The position numbers and the translations under genes were made by a program. The notes beneath the pieces are model-generated. The model saw nothing but the letters and a program-made list of their open reading frames with translations, was not told the DNA's origin and searched no databases. From CAZGZD01 sp964530005 (lineage in GTDB: Bacteria > Patescibacteriota > Microgenomatia > UBA1406 > GWC2-37-13), in contig CAZGZD010000003.1 in assembly GCA_964530005.1 (NCBI GenBank), positions 1-64,000 of the forward strand: 64,000 nt of DNA. The letters run 5' to 3'. Each line of letters opens with the position of its first letter. Position 1 is the first letter of the stretch. Below, in pieces: positions 18,026 to 25,080 of the stretch.

Positions 18026-18233
18026 AGAGCTCGTGGAGCTCTACACCTAATACCTTTGCTAGTTTGGCTAGTGTATCAACGCTTGGTTTTCTCTCACCAC
18101 GTTCAATATACCCAACATAAGCTCTGTTGAGGTTTGCATCCAATGCCAACTTCTCCTGAGTTACGTTTTTCTTTTTTCGTAACTCCCTGATATTTTCAGC
18201 TATCTTTTTGTGTATGTTGCTTGTTTTTGCCAC
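18012..18233 (-). CDS. XRE-family HTH repressor
   Basis: This protein is about 73 residues from GTG 18233; a TTG at 18257 would add eight. It is a lone Cro/C1-type helix-turn-helix: IAENIRELRKKKNVTQEKLALDANLNRAYVGYIERGERKPSVDTLAKLAKVLGV. It is probably the element's master repressor and a natural candidate to bind the TGTAATNATTACA palindromes at 10876 and 17526. No C-terminal protease or sensing domain is present. It is convergent with the small-terminase-like gene. Confidence 0.85.
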   Translation of the reverse strand: MAKTSNIHKKIAENIRELRKKKNVTQEKLALDANLNRAYVGYIERGERKPSVDTLAKLAKVLGVELHELFMFD

Positions 18234-18345
18234 ATACAAATTATCGAGTTTCCTCAACTGATGGTCGACTTACTGCTGGTATAGATTTATGTGTTAGGAA
18301 GTATTAAAATATATACTGACAGTCGCCAATAAAACTGTCTCCTCT

Positions 18346-19236
18346 ATGAAATCATTGAAAATTATCAATATTGCTCATGTTTTTGGAATTGTGTGGTTGT
18401 TATCAATTTTGATATTTGTGGGAGCGATTGTCCTTGGAATAAAAGATGGAAAAGTTATTGCGGAACAATATAGCACAGCGCTAGTTTTTGCTGTTATAAC
18501 GGGCTTAATTGCCTTTCTAGGTGCGTTCATACTTTACATGACGCACTTTCTCTTTTTGAGAAAGAAAACCCATTCTAAGGGATTTGGCAACGTTATACAT
18601 GGTGTTAATCCAACCTTTCTAGTTCTTCTTTTACTCTTTCTTGGTTTTATTGGGATTATTGCTGTTAAGGGAGCTTATAATTTAGGACAAGCTGACAAGT
18701 TGCGGGAGACAGGGAAGTATACAGATACAAAAGCCCCTGTTGCTACTGAGACAGTGAGATACACCGACTCAGACCCTGTGATTACTTGCACATCTTCATA
18801 TCCTCAATGTTCGGGACAAAGTATCAAAGTAAAACAAAGTGCCTGCTCTCAGATTTATTGTTGTGGAATAGGAGATAAATGGAGTGTGTATCCTTCTGAG
18901 AATGACTGCAAGGTCGCTCAGAACGCAGCAGCTCCTACACAGCAACAGAATAATCTAGTTTCCTGCTATGTCTACGGACAAACATTCAATCTTACCCCTG
19001 AAAAATGCAGCTACTATCAGAGTGAAGAGGCTGGAGCTAACAAAGCACTTAACTCAGACACTTACACTCCACCCACACAATACCAGAATACGCAGACGTC
19101 AACACCAATTCCTACGACTGCTCCAGAAAAATACCATTCAACTCAAGAGGCGTGCCGAAAAAATTGCTACGAAACCTATAAGAACTACCCCGATACAAGT
19201 TTGGCTAAGCAACAGTGTGTGAATAGCTGTAACTAG
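18346..19236 (+). CDS. Membrane protein with Cys-rich extracytoplasmic tail
   Basis: This 296-residue protein has three hydrophobic helices in the first ~125 residues, followed by an extracytoplasmic C-terminal part rich in Cys, Gln, Thr and Pro. Cys pairs include CTSSYPQC, CSQIYCC and CRKNCYETY. The Cys spacing suggests disulfide-bonded small domains. Fifteen nt before the ATG, TGACAG/CTGTC bases can form a hairpin. A clear terminator follows the gene. I recognise no family. In a satellite-like element it might alter the cell surface (for example superinfection exclusion), but that is speculation. Confidence 0.65.
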   Translation: MKSLKIINIAHVFGIVWLLSILIFVGAIVLGIKDGKVIAEQYSTALVFAVITGLIAFLGAFILYMTHFLFLRKKTHSKGFGNVIHGVNPTFLVLLLLFLGFIGIIAVKGAYNLGQADKLRETGKYTDTKAPVATETVRYTDSDPVITCTSSYPQCSGQSIKVKQSACSQIYCCGIGDKWSVYPSENDCKVAQNAAAPTQQQNNLVSCYVYGQTFNLTPEKCSYYQSEEAGANKALNSDTYTPPTQYQNTQTSTPIPTTAPEKYHSTQEACRKNCYETYKNYPDTSLAKQQCVNSCN

Positions 19237-19245
19237 CTTCAAATT

Positions 19246-19260
19246 GTCCAATGATTACAT
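19246..19260. promoter_or_regulatory. Degenerate copy of the element palindrome
   Basis: GTCCAATGATTACAT keeps the right half-site and centre of the 10876/17526 palindrome but has a changed left half. It directly abuts the terminator after the membrane protein gene. It may be a weak site or chance. Confidence 0.25.
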
Positions 19261-19284
19261 AACTGGCTAAATGCCAGTTTTTTT
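19261..19284 (+). terminator. Rho-independent terminator
   Basis: A perfect 7-bp stem AACTGGC/GCCAGTT with a 5-nt loop (taaat) is followed by a T-run. It ends the transcript of the gene at 18346-19236. Confidence 0.9.
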
Positions 19285-19451
19285 GTGTCTACTCCCATCA
19301 TTTCTGCGGTTCTTTGATGAATAGCACAATGCTCGTTTTTATTGATACTGCACCCCCACATTACAAAGTGCCATGTCAAGTCCACATAATTAAATCATAG
19401 GGAAATTACGCCGTATTTTCCTAAAAAGATAGACAGACAGGCCGTGTAAAC

Positions 19452-19640
19452 ATGGAAAACTCACAAAAAACTACTACTTTTGTCAAGGTTCGTAAAGTCA
19501 AACCGACACAGGTTGGACAGAAGTGCCCTGTGTGCTCTGGTTTTGGGACTCTTAAATACGGAGCAGTCAAATGTCACGGATGTGGCGGCAAAGGTTTTAT
19601 TTTAGTTCCTGCCATTGAAATTGAGGAGGTACAACCATGA
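19452..19640 (+). CDS. Small DnaJ-type zinc-finger protein
   Basis: This 62-residue protein has two CxxCxGxG-like motifs, CPVCSGFG and CHGCGGKG, about 20 residues apart, forming one zinc-ribbon as in the DnaJ cysteine-rich domain. It has no J domain. Its TGA stop overlaps the ATG of the replication-O-like gene (ATGA), so the two are translationally coupled and probably act together in element replication or its control. Confidence 0.7.
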   Translation: MENSQKTTTFVKVRKVKPTQVGQKCPVCSGFGTLKYGAVKCHGCGGKGFILVPAIEIEEVQP

Positions 19641-20560
19641 GTACCACTCAGCAAAAATACCACACACAAATGCCTAACGAGCTCATGGATATTCTTATGA
19701 GCAAAGCGGTTAACGCCTCAATGAAATCTGTGCTTACTTTAATAGCAAGAAAGACGTACGGATTTCATAAAGAAACAGACGAAATTAGCCTTACACAGTT
19801 CGAGAAAAATACTGGTTTAACAAGACCAACAATAGTTGGGACGCTATCGAAGCTACAGCGAGCTCAATTAGTTTTACTAATCAGTAAAGGAAGAAGCAAA
19901 ATTTCTTCCAATAGATGGCAATTAGATTTATCAAACTGGGAAGAAAAACTAGTTAAATTACGTGAACTAGTAAAGAATGACACCTTTCAACTAGTTAAAA
20001 ACCCTTTACACACAAAAGAAAAACAAAATAAATTTAATAATTATCTAGCGACAAGTTCTTCCTTTAAAGAAACGAACTTTGGTGGTGAACCCCAACCTCT
20101 ACCTAAACCCCAACCTGAGGTGATCTTTCGTAGAAATCTTAAAAAGGTAAAAACATCTTTAGACTCATGGTTGGATAAGTACCCAGACTCGGAATTAGAT
20201 GAGGGTGCTATTTCAAGAAATACTGAGGCTGCTGTTAAGGGTATTCTCTACTACATCCGTAAGTACAAGGTCTATTGTCATGTAGACCACCCGCTATACA
20301 AGCTTCCGCAGTTGCGGGACTGTTTAGAAGGTTTCTTAGATGGAATTTGGCAAGTTGAACGCTGTGGCATACCTCTCCCCTTAGATGAAATTATTACCAA
20401 GGTTGTTGACCGCTGGTTTGAGACCACCTCTACGAACTCTAACAAACTCCGACTCTCTGTTTTTGTAGGACAGGTTAGCGATGTGTTCCCTAGAGCTTTA
20501 GCGTCCGTTATGGCTGACTACGGATTGGAATGGAAGGAGGGTACAGATGTTGACTCCTGA
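19637..20560 (+). CDS. Phage replication protein O-like initiator
   Basis: This 307-residue protein has an N-terminal ~110 residues that match the phage replication protein O domain: QMPNELMDILMSKAVNASMKSVLTLIARKTYGFHKETDEISLTQF, then a winged helix TGLTRPTIVGTLSKLQRAQL. The O protein binds an origin and recruits the host helicase DnaB. The remaining part is specific to this protein. A strong Shine-Dalgarno (GAGGAGGT) lies just before the ATG. It overlaps the zinc-finger gene upstream and the 50-residue gene downstream, forming a tight operon. No iteron cluster was seen inside it. Confidence 0.75.
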   Translation: MSTTQQKYHTQMPNELMDILMSKAVNASMKSVLTLIARKTYGFHKETDEISLTQFEKNTGLTRPTIVGTLSKLQRAQLVLLISKGRSKISSNRWQLDLSNWEEKLVKLRELVKNDTFQLVKNPLHTKEKQNKFNNYLATSSSFKETNFGGEPQPLPKPQPEVIFRRNLKKVKTSLDSWLDKYPDSELDEGAISRNTEAAVKGILYYIRKYKVYCHVDHPLYKLPQLRDCLEGFLDGIWQVERCGIPLPLDEIITKVVDRWFETTSTNSNKLRLSVFVGQVSDVFPRALASVMADYGLEWKEGTDVDS

Positions 20561-20699
20561 ACAAGTCAAACAAGCCGTGGAAGAGTTCAAAACCCTCTTT
20601 AAACGAGAATACGGGGTTGAACTTTCTGATGAAGAAGCTACTGAGTTATCTCAGGGTATTTTATCTATACTAACAGTCGCTTTTAGCCTTGAAAATTGA
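20547..20699 (+). CDS. Small 50-residue protein before the recombinase
   Basis: The frame encodes MLTPEQVKQAVEEFKTLFKR followed by EYGVELSDEEATELSQGILSIL. It is a helical, acidic protein. Its ATG has a strong AAGGAGG upstream, inside the end of the replication-O-like gene (14-bp overlap), and it ends 7 nt before the recombinase ATG. Small proteins with a YG-(V/I)-ELSDEEA core are, as I recall, frequent in Patescibacteria next to site-specific recombinases. This may be a recombination accessory or directionality factor, which is untested. Confidence 0.7.
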   Translation: MLTPEQVKQAVEEFKTLFKREYGVELSDEEATELSQGILSILTVAFSLEN

Positions 20700-20706
20700 T
20701 ATAATT

Positions 20707-22341
20707 ATGAAGCTAAAAAAACTTGAAACTATGCAGAATTTCCAGGATAAAAGCACTCCTAAAAAGGAGTATTACTTCATCTATGCCCGTAAAAGTCAGG
20801 AAGATGAAGAACGTCAGGTTGCTTCTATTCCAGACCAACTTGAAGAGCTTGATAAAGTAATCAAGATAAAAAGTCTTCCTATTAAAGACCAACCATTCAC
20901 AGAGGCACGGTCAGCAAAAGAGCCAGGAAGACCAGAATTTAACAGGTTAATTCAAGAAATTGATAGCAATAAAGATATTAAGGGTATTGTTGTATGGAAA
21001 CTTAATCGTTTGTTCAGAAACCCAGAAGATGAAGGAAAAATTCGCCAGAGACTCTCTGATGGGAGAATACAAGAGATTGTTACACCATCTAAAACCTATT
21101 TCGAAGCTGATAGTGATTTCATTATGGCTGTTGAAGGAGCCCAAGCACAAAGATTTATTCGTGACTTACGAGAAGATACAATTCGAGGTTTGAACTCAAA
21201 GCTCAAAAAAGGTATACCACCGTTTCTTGCATCTCCTGGATATAAAAATGACATGACCAAACGACAAGGAGAGCGGGACATTATTCCTGATGAAGTCCAG
21301 TTTCCACTCGTGAGAAAACTCTTTGAACTGTTTATGACCAAAAACTATAGTGTCCAACAGCTGTGGTATGAAGCAGAAAAGTTAGGAGTCAAAAATAGCA
21401 AAAATAAGATTGTTTCTAAAAGTCAGTTGTATGTGATGTTAAGAAATCCTTTTTATACAGGTACTCGTTTTATATACGCAGGGAGACTTTACACTAATGG
21501 CATACACAAGCGGATGTTAACTGATGCTGAATATGACCTCATTCAAGACATCATGGATGGTCGCTCACGTCCTCGACATGACCTGCATGCAAAAGACTTA
21601 CTCACTGGAATAATGCGTTGCGGTGAGTGCGGAATGATGATGACCACAGAAGTTAAAACCAAACACTATAAGAACGGCAATTCTCAAGTTTTTACCTATT
21701 ATCGCTGCACTAAGAAATGGAAAGGGAGAAAGTGCAGACAGCCATATATTCGTGCTGAGGTTCTTAAAAAACAAGTCCTAAATTATCTGGATACAATTAC
21801 TCTTTCAACTCCTTTTGTTGAATGGGCTATCAAATGGTTGAAAGTCATGCACTCTAACCAAGAACAACTCAGAGAGGCTAAATATAAAGCGGTAGAACAG
21901 TCTTATGAAGCTATTGTAAAAAAGATTAAACGAAATATAGATATGATGTTGGATGAAGCAATTTCAATTGAAGTAGGGAAAGAAATTCAACAAGGTTTAG
22001 AGCAGGAAAAGCAAAGACTCACGGATGAATTAGCAAAGATGGACACTCACGTTACTGAGTGGAGCAACCTCGCTATTCAAACTTTTGACCTAGTTAAAAA
22101 TATCAAAGAAAGATTTAGCAATGGAACAATAGAGCAACAAAAAACAATTCTTCGTGTCATTGGCTCGAACCTCGTAATCAAGGACAAAAAGATTGATATT
22201 ATGGTCAGAACCCCGTTTGAGTATATTCAGGAGGTGGTTTCAGAAATAAATGATGATAATTGGCTCGAACCTAACGATTTGTCCGTATTATCAAGCCAAA
22301 TTGCAGTTTTTCATGCTAAAAATTACAATTGGGGTGACTGA
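20707..22341 (+). CDS. Large serine recombinase (integrase)
   Basis: This protein has 544 residues from ATG 20707 (alternatives TTG 20689, ATG 20731). The resolvase domain shows YYFIYARKSQEDEERQVASIPDQ with the nucleophilic Ser of RKS, and GIVVWKLNRLFRN. A recombinase domain (GIPPFLASPGYKND...LRNPFYTG) and a zinc ribbon (CGECGMMM...YYRCTKKWKGRKC) follow, then a coiled coil of about 100 residues. It catalyses integration and excision. Its last 12 bases lie within the tRNA-His gene, the usual layout when an element carries its integrase at the attachment site. Confidence 0.95.
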   Translation: MKLKKLETMQNFQDKSTPKKEYYFIYARKSQEDEERQVASIPDQLEELDKVIKIKSLPIKDQPFTEARSAKEPGRPEFNRLIQEIDSNKDIKGIVVWKLNRLFRNPEDEGKIRQRLSDGRIQEIVTPSKTYFEADSDFIMAVEGAQAQRFIRDLREDTIRGLNSKLKKGIPPFLASPGYKNDMTKRQGERDIIPDEVQFPLVRKLFELFMTKNYSVQQLWYEAEKLGVKNSKNKIVSKSQLYVMLRNPFYTGTRFIYAGRLYTNGIHKRMLTDAEYDLIQDIMDGRSRPRHDLHAKDLLTGIMRCGECGMMMTTEVKTKHYKNGNSQVFTYYRCTKKWKGRKCRQPYIRAEVLKKQVLNYLDTITLSTPFVEWAIKWLKVMHSNQEQLREAKYKAVEQSYEAIVKKIKRNIDMMLDEAISIEVGKEIQQGLEQEKQRLTDELAKMDTHVTEWSNLAIQTFDLVKNIKERFSNGTIEQQKTILRVIGSNLVIKDKKIDIMVRTPFEYIQEVVSEINDDNWLEPNDLSVLSSQIAVFHAKNYNWGD

Positions 22342-22406
22342 CGGGACTCGAACCCGCGACAACCAGTTCCACAAACTGGGGCTCTACCAACTGAGCTACA
22401 GCCACC
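22330..22406 (-). tRNA. tRNA-His (GTG), element attachment site
   Basis: The reverse complement gives a full tRNA-His. It has the extra 5' G (-1) opposite C73, acceptor GTGGCTG/CAGTCAC, anticodon stem CCAGT/ACTGG around TTGTGGA (anticodon GTG), T arm GGTTCGAGTCC and an encoded CCA. The 3' end is contiguous with the serine recombinase gene. Confidence 0.97.
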
Positions 22407-22463
22407 ATAAAGATTAGCCTTATTATTTTATCACAAAAGCCCATCTGAGAAAGCTAAGTTAAG

Positions 22464-22694
22464 TTGAAGAATTTATTTGACTATCTATTTAAATTGACTT
22501 ACCATAAGTTTATGGAAAGCTCATCTGGTAAGGACTTTAGAATGCTGGAGGGACTTTTGGCTAAAAAAGCCATGGTAAAAAGAGCAGCGGGTGAAACGGG
22601 TAAGCCATTAGGGGGGGCTGAGACAGAAGTAGACAGACAAATCTCTCAGGTTTCAAAAGGTCAGCCTGTCACAAAAAGTGGCCCCGAGGATTAA
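22464..22694 (+). CDS. Hypothetical small protein
   Basis: The open frame has 76 codons from a TTG; an ATG at 22512 would give 60 residues (MESSSGKDFRMLEGLLAKKA...). It is polar, Lys/Gly/Ser rich and probably disordered at the C-terminus. It lies between tRNA-His and the end of mrdA, convergent with mrdA (3 bp between). No promoter or homology supports it, so the coding call is tentative. Confidence 0.35.
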   Translation: MKNLFDYLFKLTYHKFMESSSGKDFRMLEGLLAKKAMVKRAAGETGKPLGGAETEVDRQISQVSKGQPVTKSGPED

Positions 22695-22697
22695 ATT

Positions 22698-24389
22698 CTA
22701 CTGAGCCCGCTCAAAGTATGCCTCAAGAATGCCTTTAGCGACAGGCGCAGCCACGTCCGATCCTTGCCCAGACTCTTCAATAAGTACCGTCACGACAATC
22801 TCCGGATTCTTAAGAGGGGCATAAGAGGTGAACCATGCATGTGGAGTAGAGCCTGTGCCGTGTGACTCTGACGTACCTGTTTTGCAGGCAACTTCTACTT
22901 TATGAGTACGAAGGCGAGCTGCGGCTGTAGCATCTTTTAAGGTCTCTTGAAGCTTGCGTGGATCTTTTGATAGCTTTAAGATAGCTTGTGGATCGGCTAC
23001 TTTGAAATCAAAAAGGGGATATCCGGTACCACCGGGGGTGCATGCTTGGCGCATACCTTCGGCAACAAGCTTGAGGGTCTTTTGGGTAATACCCAGAGAG
23101 TGACACACTGGTTTCTCGTCTTTTCTGAGCTGTGGTTCGCAGAAGACTCCACCATTGGCAAGCGCTGCTGTACCTTGTGCAATCTGAAGAGGCGTGGCAA
23201 GGACATAGCCCTGTCCAATTGAGAGATTGTAGGTATCACCTAAGTACCAGTTTTCACCCAGAATCTCTTTTTTCCAATATGGAGTTGGAAGAGTACCCTC
23301 AGATGTTGGGAAGTCAAGTGTGGATTTGCGCCCCAAGCCGAATTTCTCTCCCCACGTCTTTATCTTCTCGGGACCCAAACGAGCACCTACATTGTAGAAA
23401 AATATATCATTGGAGCGTCGTATAGCTTTGATGATATCAACTTCTCCCTCAGTCTTACCATATTCTAAAAAGTACCAGTTCCCAAACTCAATCGGCCCTG
23501 CCTTGATCCGGCCTGTATCTTGGATCTTCGTATCCTCATCAATTTTGCCTTCCTCAAGCGCAGCGGTGGCCAAAAAGATCTTGAATGTTGAGCCTGGTGG
23601 ATAAGTGCCTTCAGTAGCCCGATTGAAGATAGGACGCGATTTATCTTTAAAATAGCTTTGAATACGACTCCCTTTATCGTCCTCAAATTGTTGTGGATCA
23701 AAAGATGGGGAAGATGCAAGAGCGAGTACCTCGCCCGTTTGAGGCTTTAGGACGACAACTGCACCTCGCCTGTTGCCAAGAAGCTCTGCTGCCTTTTGTT
23801 GGAGTTCAAGGTCGAGCGCGAGCTGTATAGTCTGCCCATCAGTCGGCGGAATTACAGTGAGTGTACGCACATATTCTTCTTTTGCGCTGACCTCAACCAG
23901 CTTACGCCCGGGTGTGCCGCGAAGTGCGCAATCAAAAGCCAACTCTGCCCCTTTTTTGCCTACCTTGTCTCCCAATATGAGCTTGCGAATACAGGAATCG
24001 TGCTTAATATCTTCCAGATCTGCCTTTTGTCTGTAGCCTATGATGTGGCCGATGGCATCTGCTGAAGTATATTCTCGGGCTGAGGATATACGGCTTGTTA
24101 GCTTTTGCACGTCGGCATCGAGACTTATGGCAAGCGGTAGACCCTTACGATCTATGATACGACCACGCTTTGGCTCAACAAGAAGTTCACGAATGCGATT
24201 ATTTTCAGATAGACGGTGGTAATAATTGCCCTTTACGACAGTGAGCTGAAAAAGGCGCCCGACAAGAACCAGAAAACATGCAACAATTCCAACTGCAAAG
24301 AAAAATAAATAGAGCGCAGAGTTGTCGCTTTTTGCTCGAAAACTCATCCCTCCTCTTTGTCCTTTAGTGAAAAATGGGAGCTTATTCAT
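22698..24389 (-). CDS. mrdA: Penicillin-binding protein 2 (transpeptidase)
   Basis: This 563-residue class B PBP has an N-terminal membrane anchor (about residues 26-50), the PBP dimerisation domain (RGRIIDRKGLPLA), then the transpeptidase. The nucleophile motif is PPGSTFK (Ser about 267, Lys about 270), the second motif is SND (about 325) and the third is CKTGT (about 500). It cross-links peptidoglycan during elongation. RodA is not in the window. The divergent tRNA-Pro lies about 100 bp upstream. Confidence 0.95.
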   Translation of the reverse strand: MNKLPFFTKGQRGGMSFRAKSDNSALYLFFFAVGIVACFLVLVGRLFQLTVVKGNYYHRLSENNRIRELLVEPKRGRIIDRKGLPLAISLDADVQKLTSRISSAREYTSADAIGHIIGYRQKADLEDIKHDSCIRKLILGDKVGKKGAELAFDCALRGTPGRKLVEVSAKEEYVRTLTVIPPTDGQTIQLALDLELQQKAAELLGNRRGAVVVLKPQTGEVLALASSPSFDPQQFEDDKGSRIQSYFKDKSRPIFNRATEGTYPPGSTFKIFLATAALEEGKIDEDTKIQDTGRIKAGPIEFGNWYFLEYGKTEGEVDIIKAIRRSNDIFFYNVGARLGPEKIKTWGEKFGLGRKSTLDFPTSEGTLPTPYWKKEILGENWYLGDTYNLSIGQGYVLATPLQIAQGTAALANGGVFCEPQLRKDEKPVCHSLGITQKTLKLVAEGMRQACTPGGTGYPLFDFKVADPQAILKLSKDPRKLQETLKDATAAARLRTHKVEVACKTGTSESHGTGSTPHAWFTSYAPLKNPEIVVTVLIEESGQGSDVAAPVAKGILEAYFERAQ

Positions 24390-24489
24390 GACACATTTTA
24401 AATAATGTGACTATTATTGTACCCCATTTGAGACTTTGAGTTATAAACTGGCTATTGGAACTCTCTAATTTGGTACAATAGAAGTTGCA

Positions 24490-24566
24490 CGGGGCGTAGT
24501 TCAGATGGCTAGAATGCACGGCTGGGGGTCGTGAGGTCGCCGGTTCGAGTCCGGCCGCCCCGACCA
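24490..24566 (+). tRNA. tRNA-Pro (GGG)
   Basis: It has acceptor CGGGGCG/CGCCCCG, T arm GGTTCGAGTCC, and an anticodon stem CACGG/TCGTG around CTGGGGG (anticodon GGG). The 3' CCA is encoded. A TACAAT box lies about 13 nt upstream. Confidence 0.95.
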
Positions 24567-24612
24567 TCTTATGCGAAAAGTTACGGATGGTAAGTGCAAA
24601 GACCAATCTCTT

Positions 24613-25077
24613 ATGAAAAGCCAAAAAAGACCTTCTTGGGACGATTATTTTCTGGACCTTGCGGCAGTTGTAAAGACTCGATCCAACTGTCTTCGCATGG
24701 CAGTAGGCGTCGTAGTTGTACAAGGTACGCATATTATTGCGACTGGCTACAATGGTACTCCAGCTGGTACTAAAAACTGTATAGATGGTGGGTGTGTGCG
24801 ATGTGCAAACCGCGAAAAGAACGTACTCGCTGAAAACGAGCGGAAGGATCTTTGTATCTGTCTACATGCTGAGCAGAATGCACTCCTCCAGTCGGCATAT
24901 CATGGTGTCTCCTCGCGAGGAGCAACAATGTATTCGACTGTCGCGCCTTGTTTGCAGTGCGCTAAAGCAATCATCAATGCGGGGATTGCCGATGTCGTGT
25001 ACAGCTCGGCACATCAGGACGACATGGGACTTGCACTTCTTAAATCTGCAAAAGTTGGTACTCGCCGACATTCGTAA
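24613..25077 (+). CDS. dCMP deaminase
   Basis: This protein has 154 residues from ATG 24613; the ATG at 24571 lies only 5 nt after tRNA-Pro and is less likely. The zinc cytidine/dCMP deaminase motifs are CICLHAEQNAL (HAE) and APCLQCAKAIINAG (PCxxC). The N-terminal MKSQKRPSWDDYFLDLAAVVKTRS and GTPAGTKNC regions are typical of the ComEB/dCMP deaminase family. It makes dUMP, the substrate of ThyA encoded at 52.5 kb. The glycoside-hydrolase-like gene follows after 3 bp. Confidence 0.92.
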   Translation: MKSQKRPSWDDYFLDLAAVVKTRSNCLRMAVGVVVVQGTHIIATGYNGTPAGTKNCIDGGCVRCANREKNVLAENERKDLCICLHAEQNALLQSAYHGVSSRGATMYSTVAPCLQCAKAIINAGIADVVYSSAHQDDMGLALLKSAKVGTRRHS

Positions 25078-25080
25078 AAC

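Larger units (their letters stand above)
10703..22341. mobile_element. Integrated element next to tRNA-His, satellite-like, with an Avs-like defence gene
   Basis: The right end is well supported: a large serine recombinase runs into the 3' end of tRNA-His. Inside lie genes of phage character (small-terminase-like, replication-O-like, XRE repressor), two 50-residue proteins and a giant nuclease-STAND protein. No large terminase, portal, capsid or tail gene is present, which fits a phage satellite or other integrative element rather than a prophage. Several internal genes have strong Shine-Dalgarno sites, unlike the flanking chromosome. The left end is uncertain. I place it before the small gene at 10703 because that gene shares an operator-like palindrome with the giant gene; a 7-bp match to the tRNA end (GGGGTGA, 10937-10943) would put it further right. 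Confidence 0.75.

Noticed and set aside
24382..24732. Minus-strand open frame containing VGAAGLEPATSRPPAVHSS
   Set aside because: It reads antisense through tRNA-Pro; this peptide is a well-known artefact of tRNA genes.
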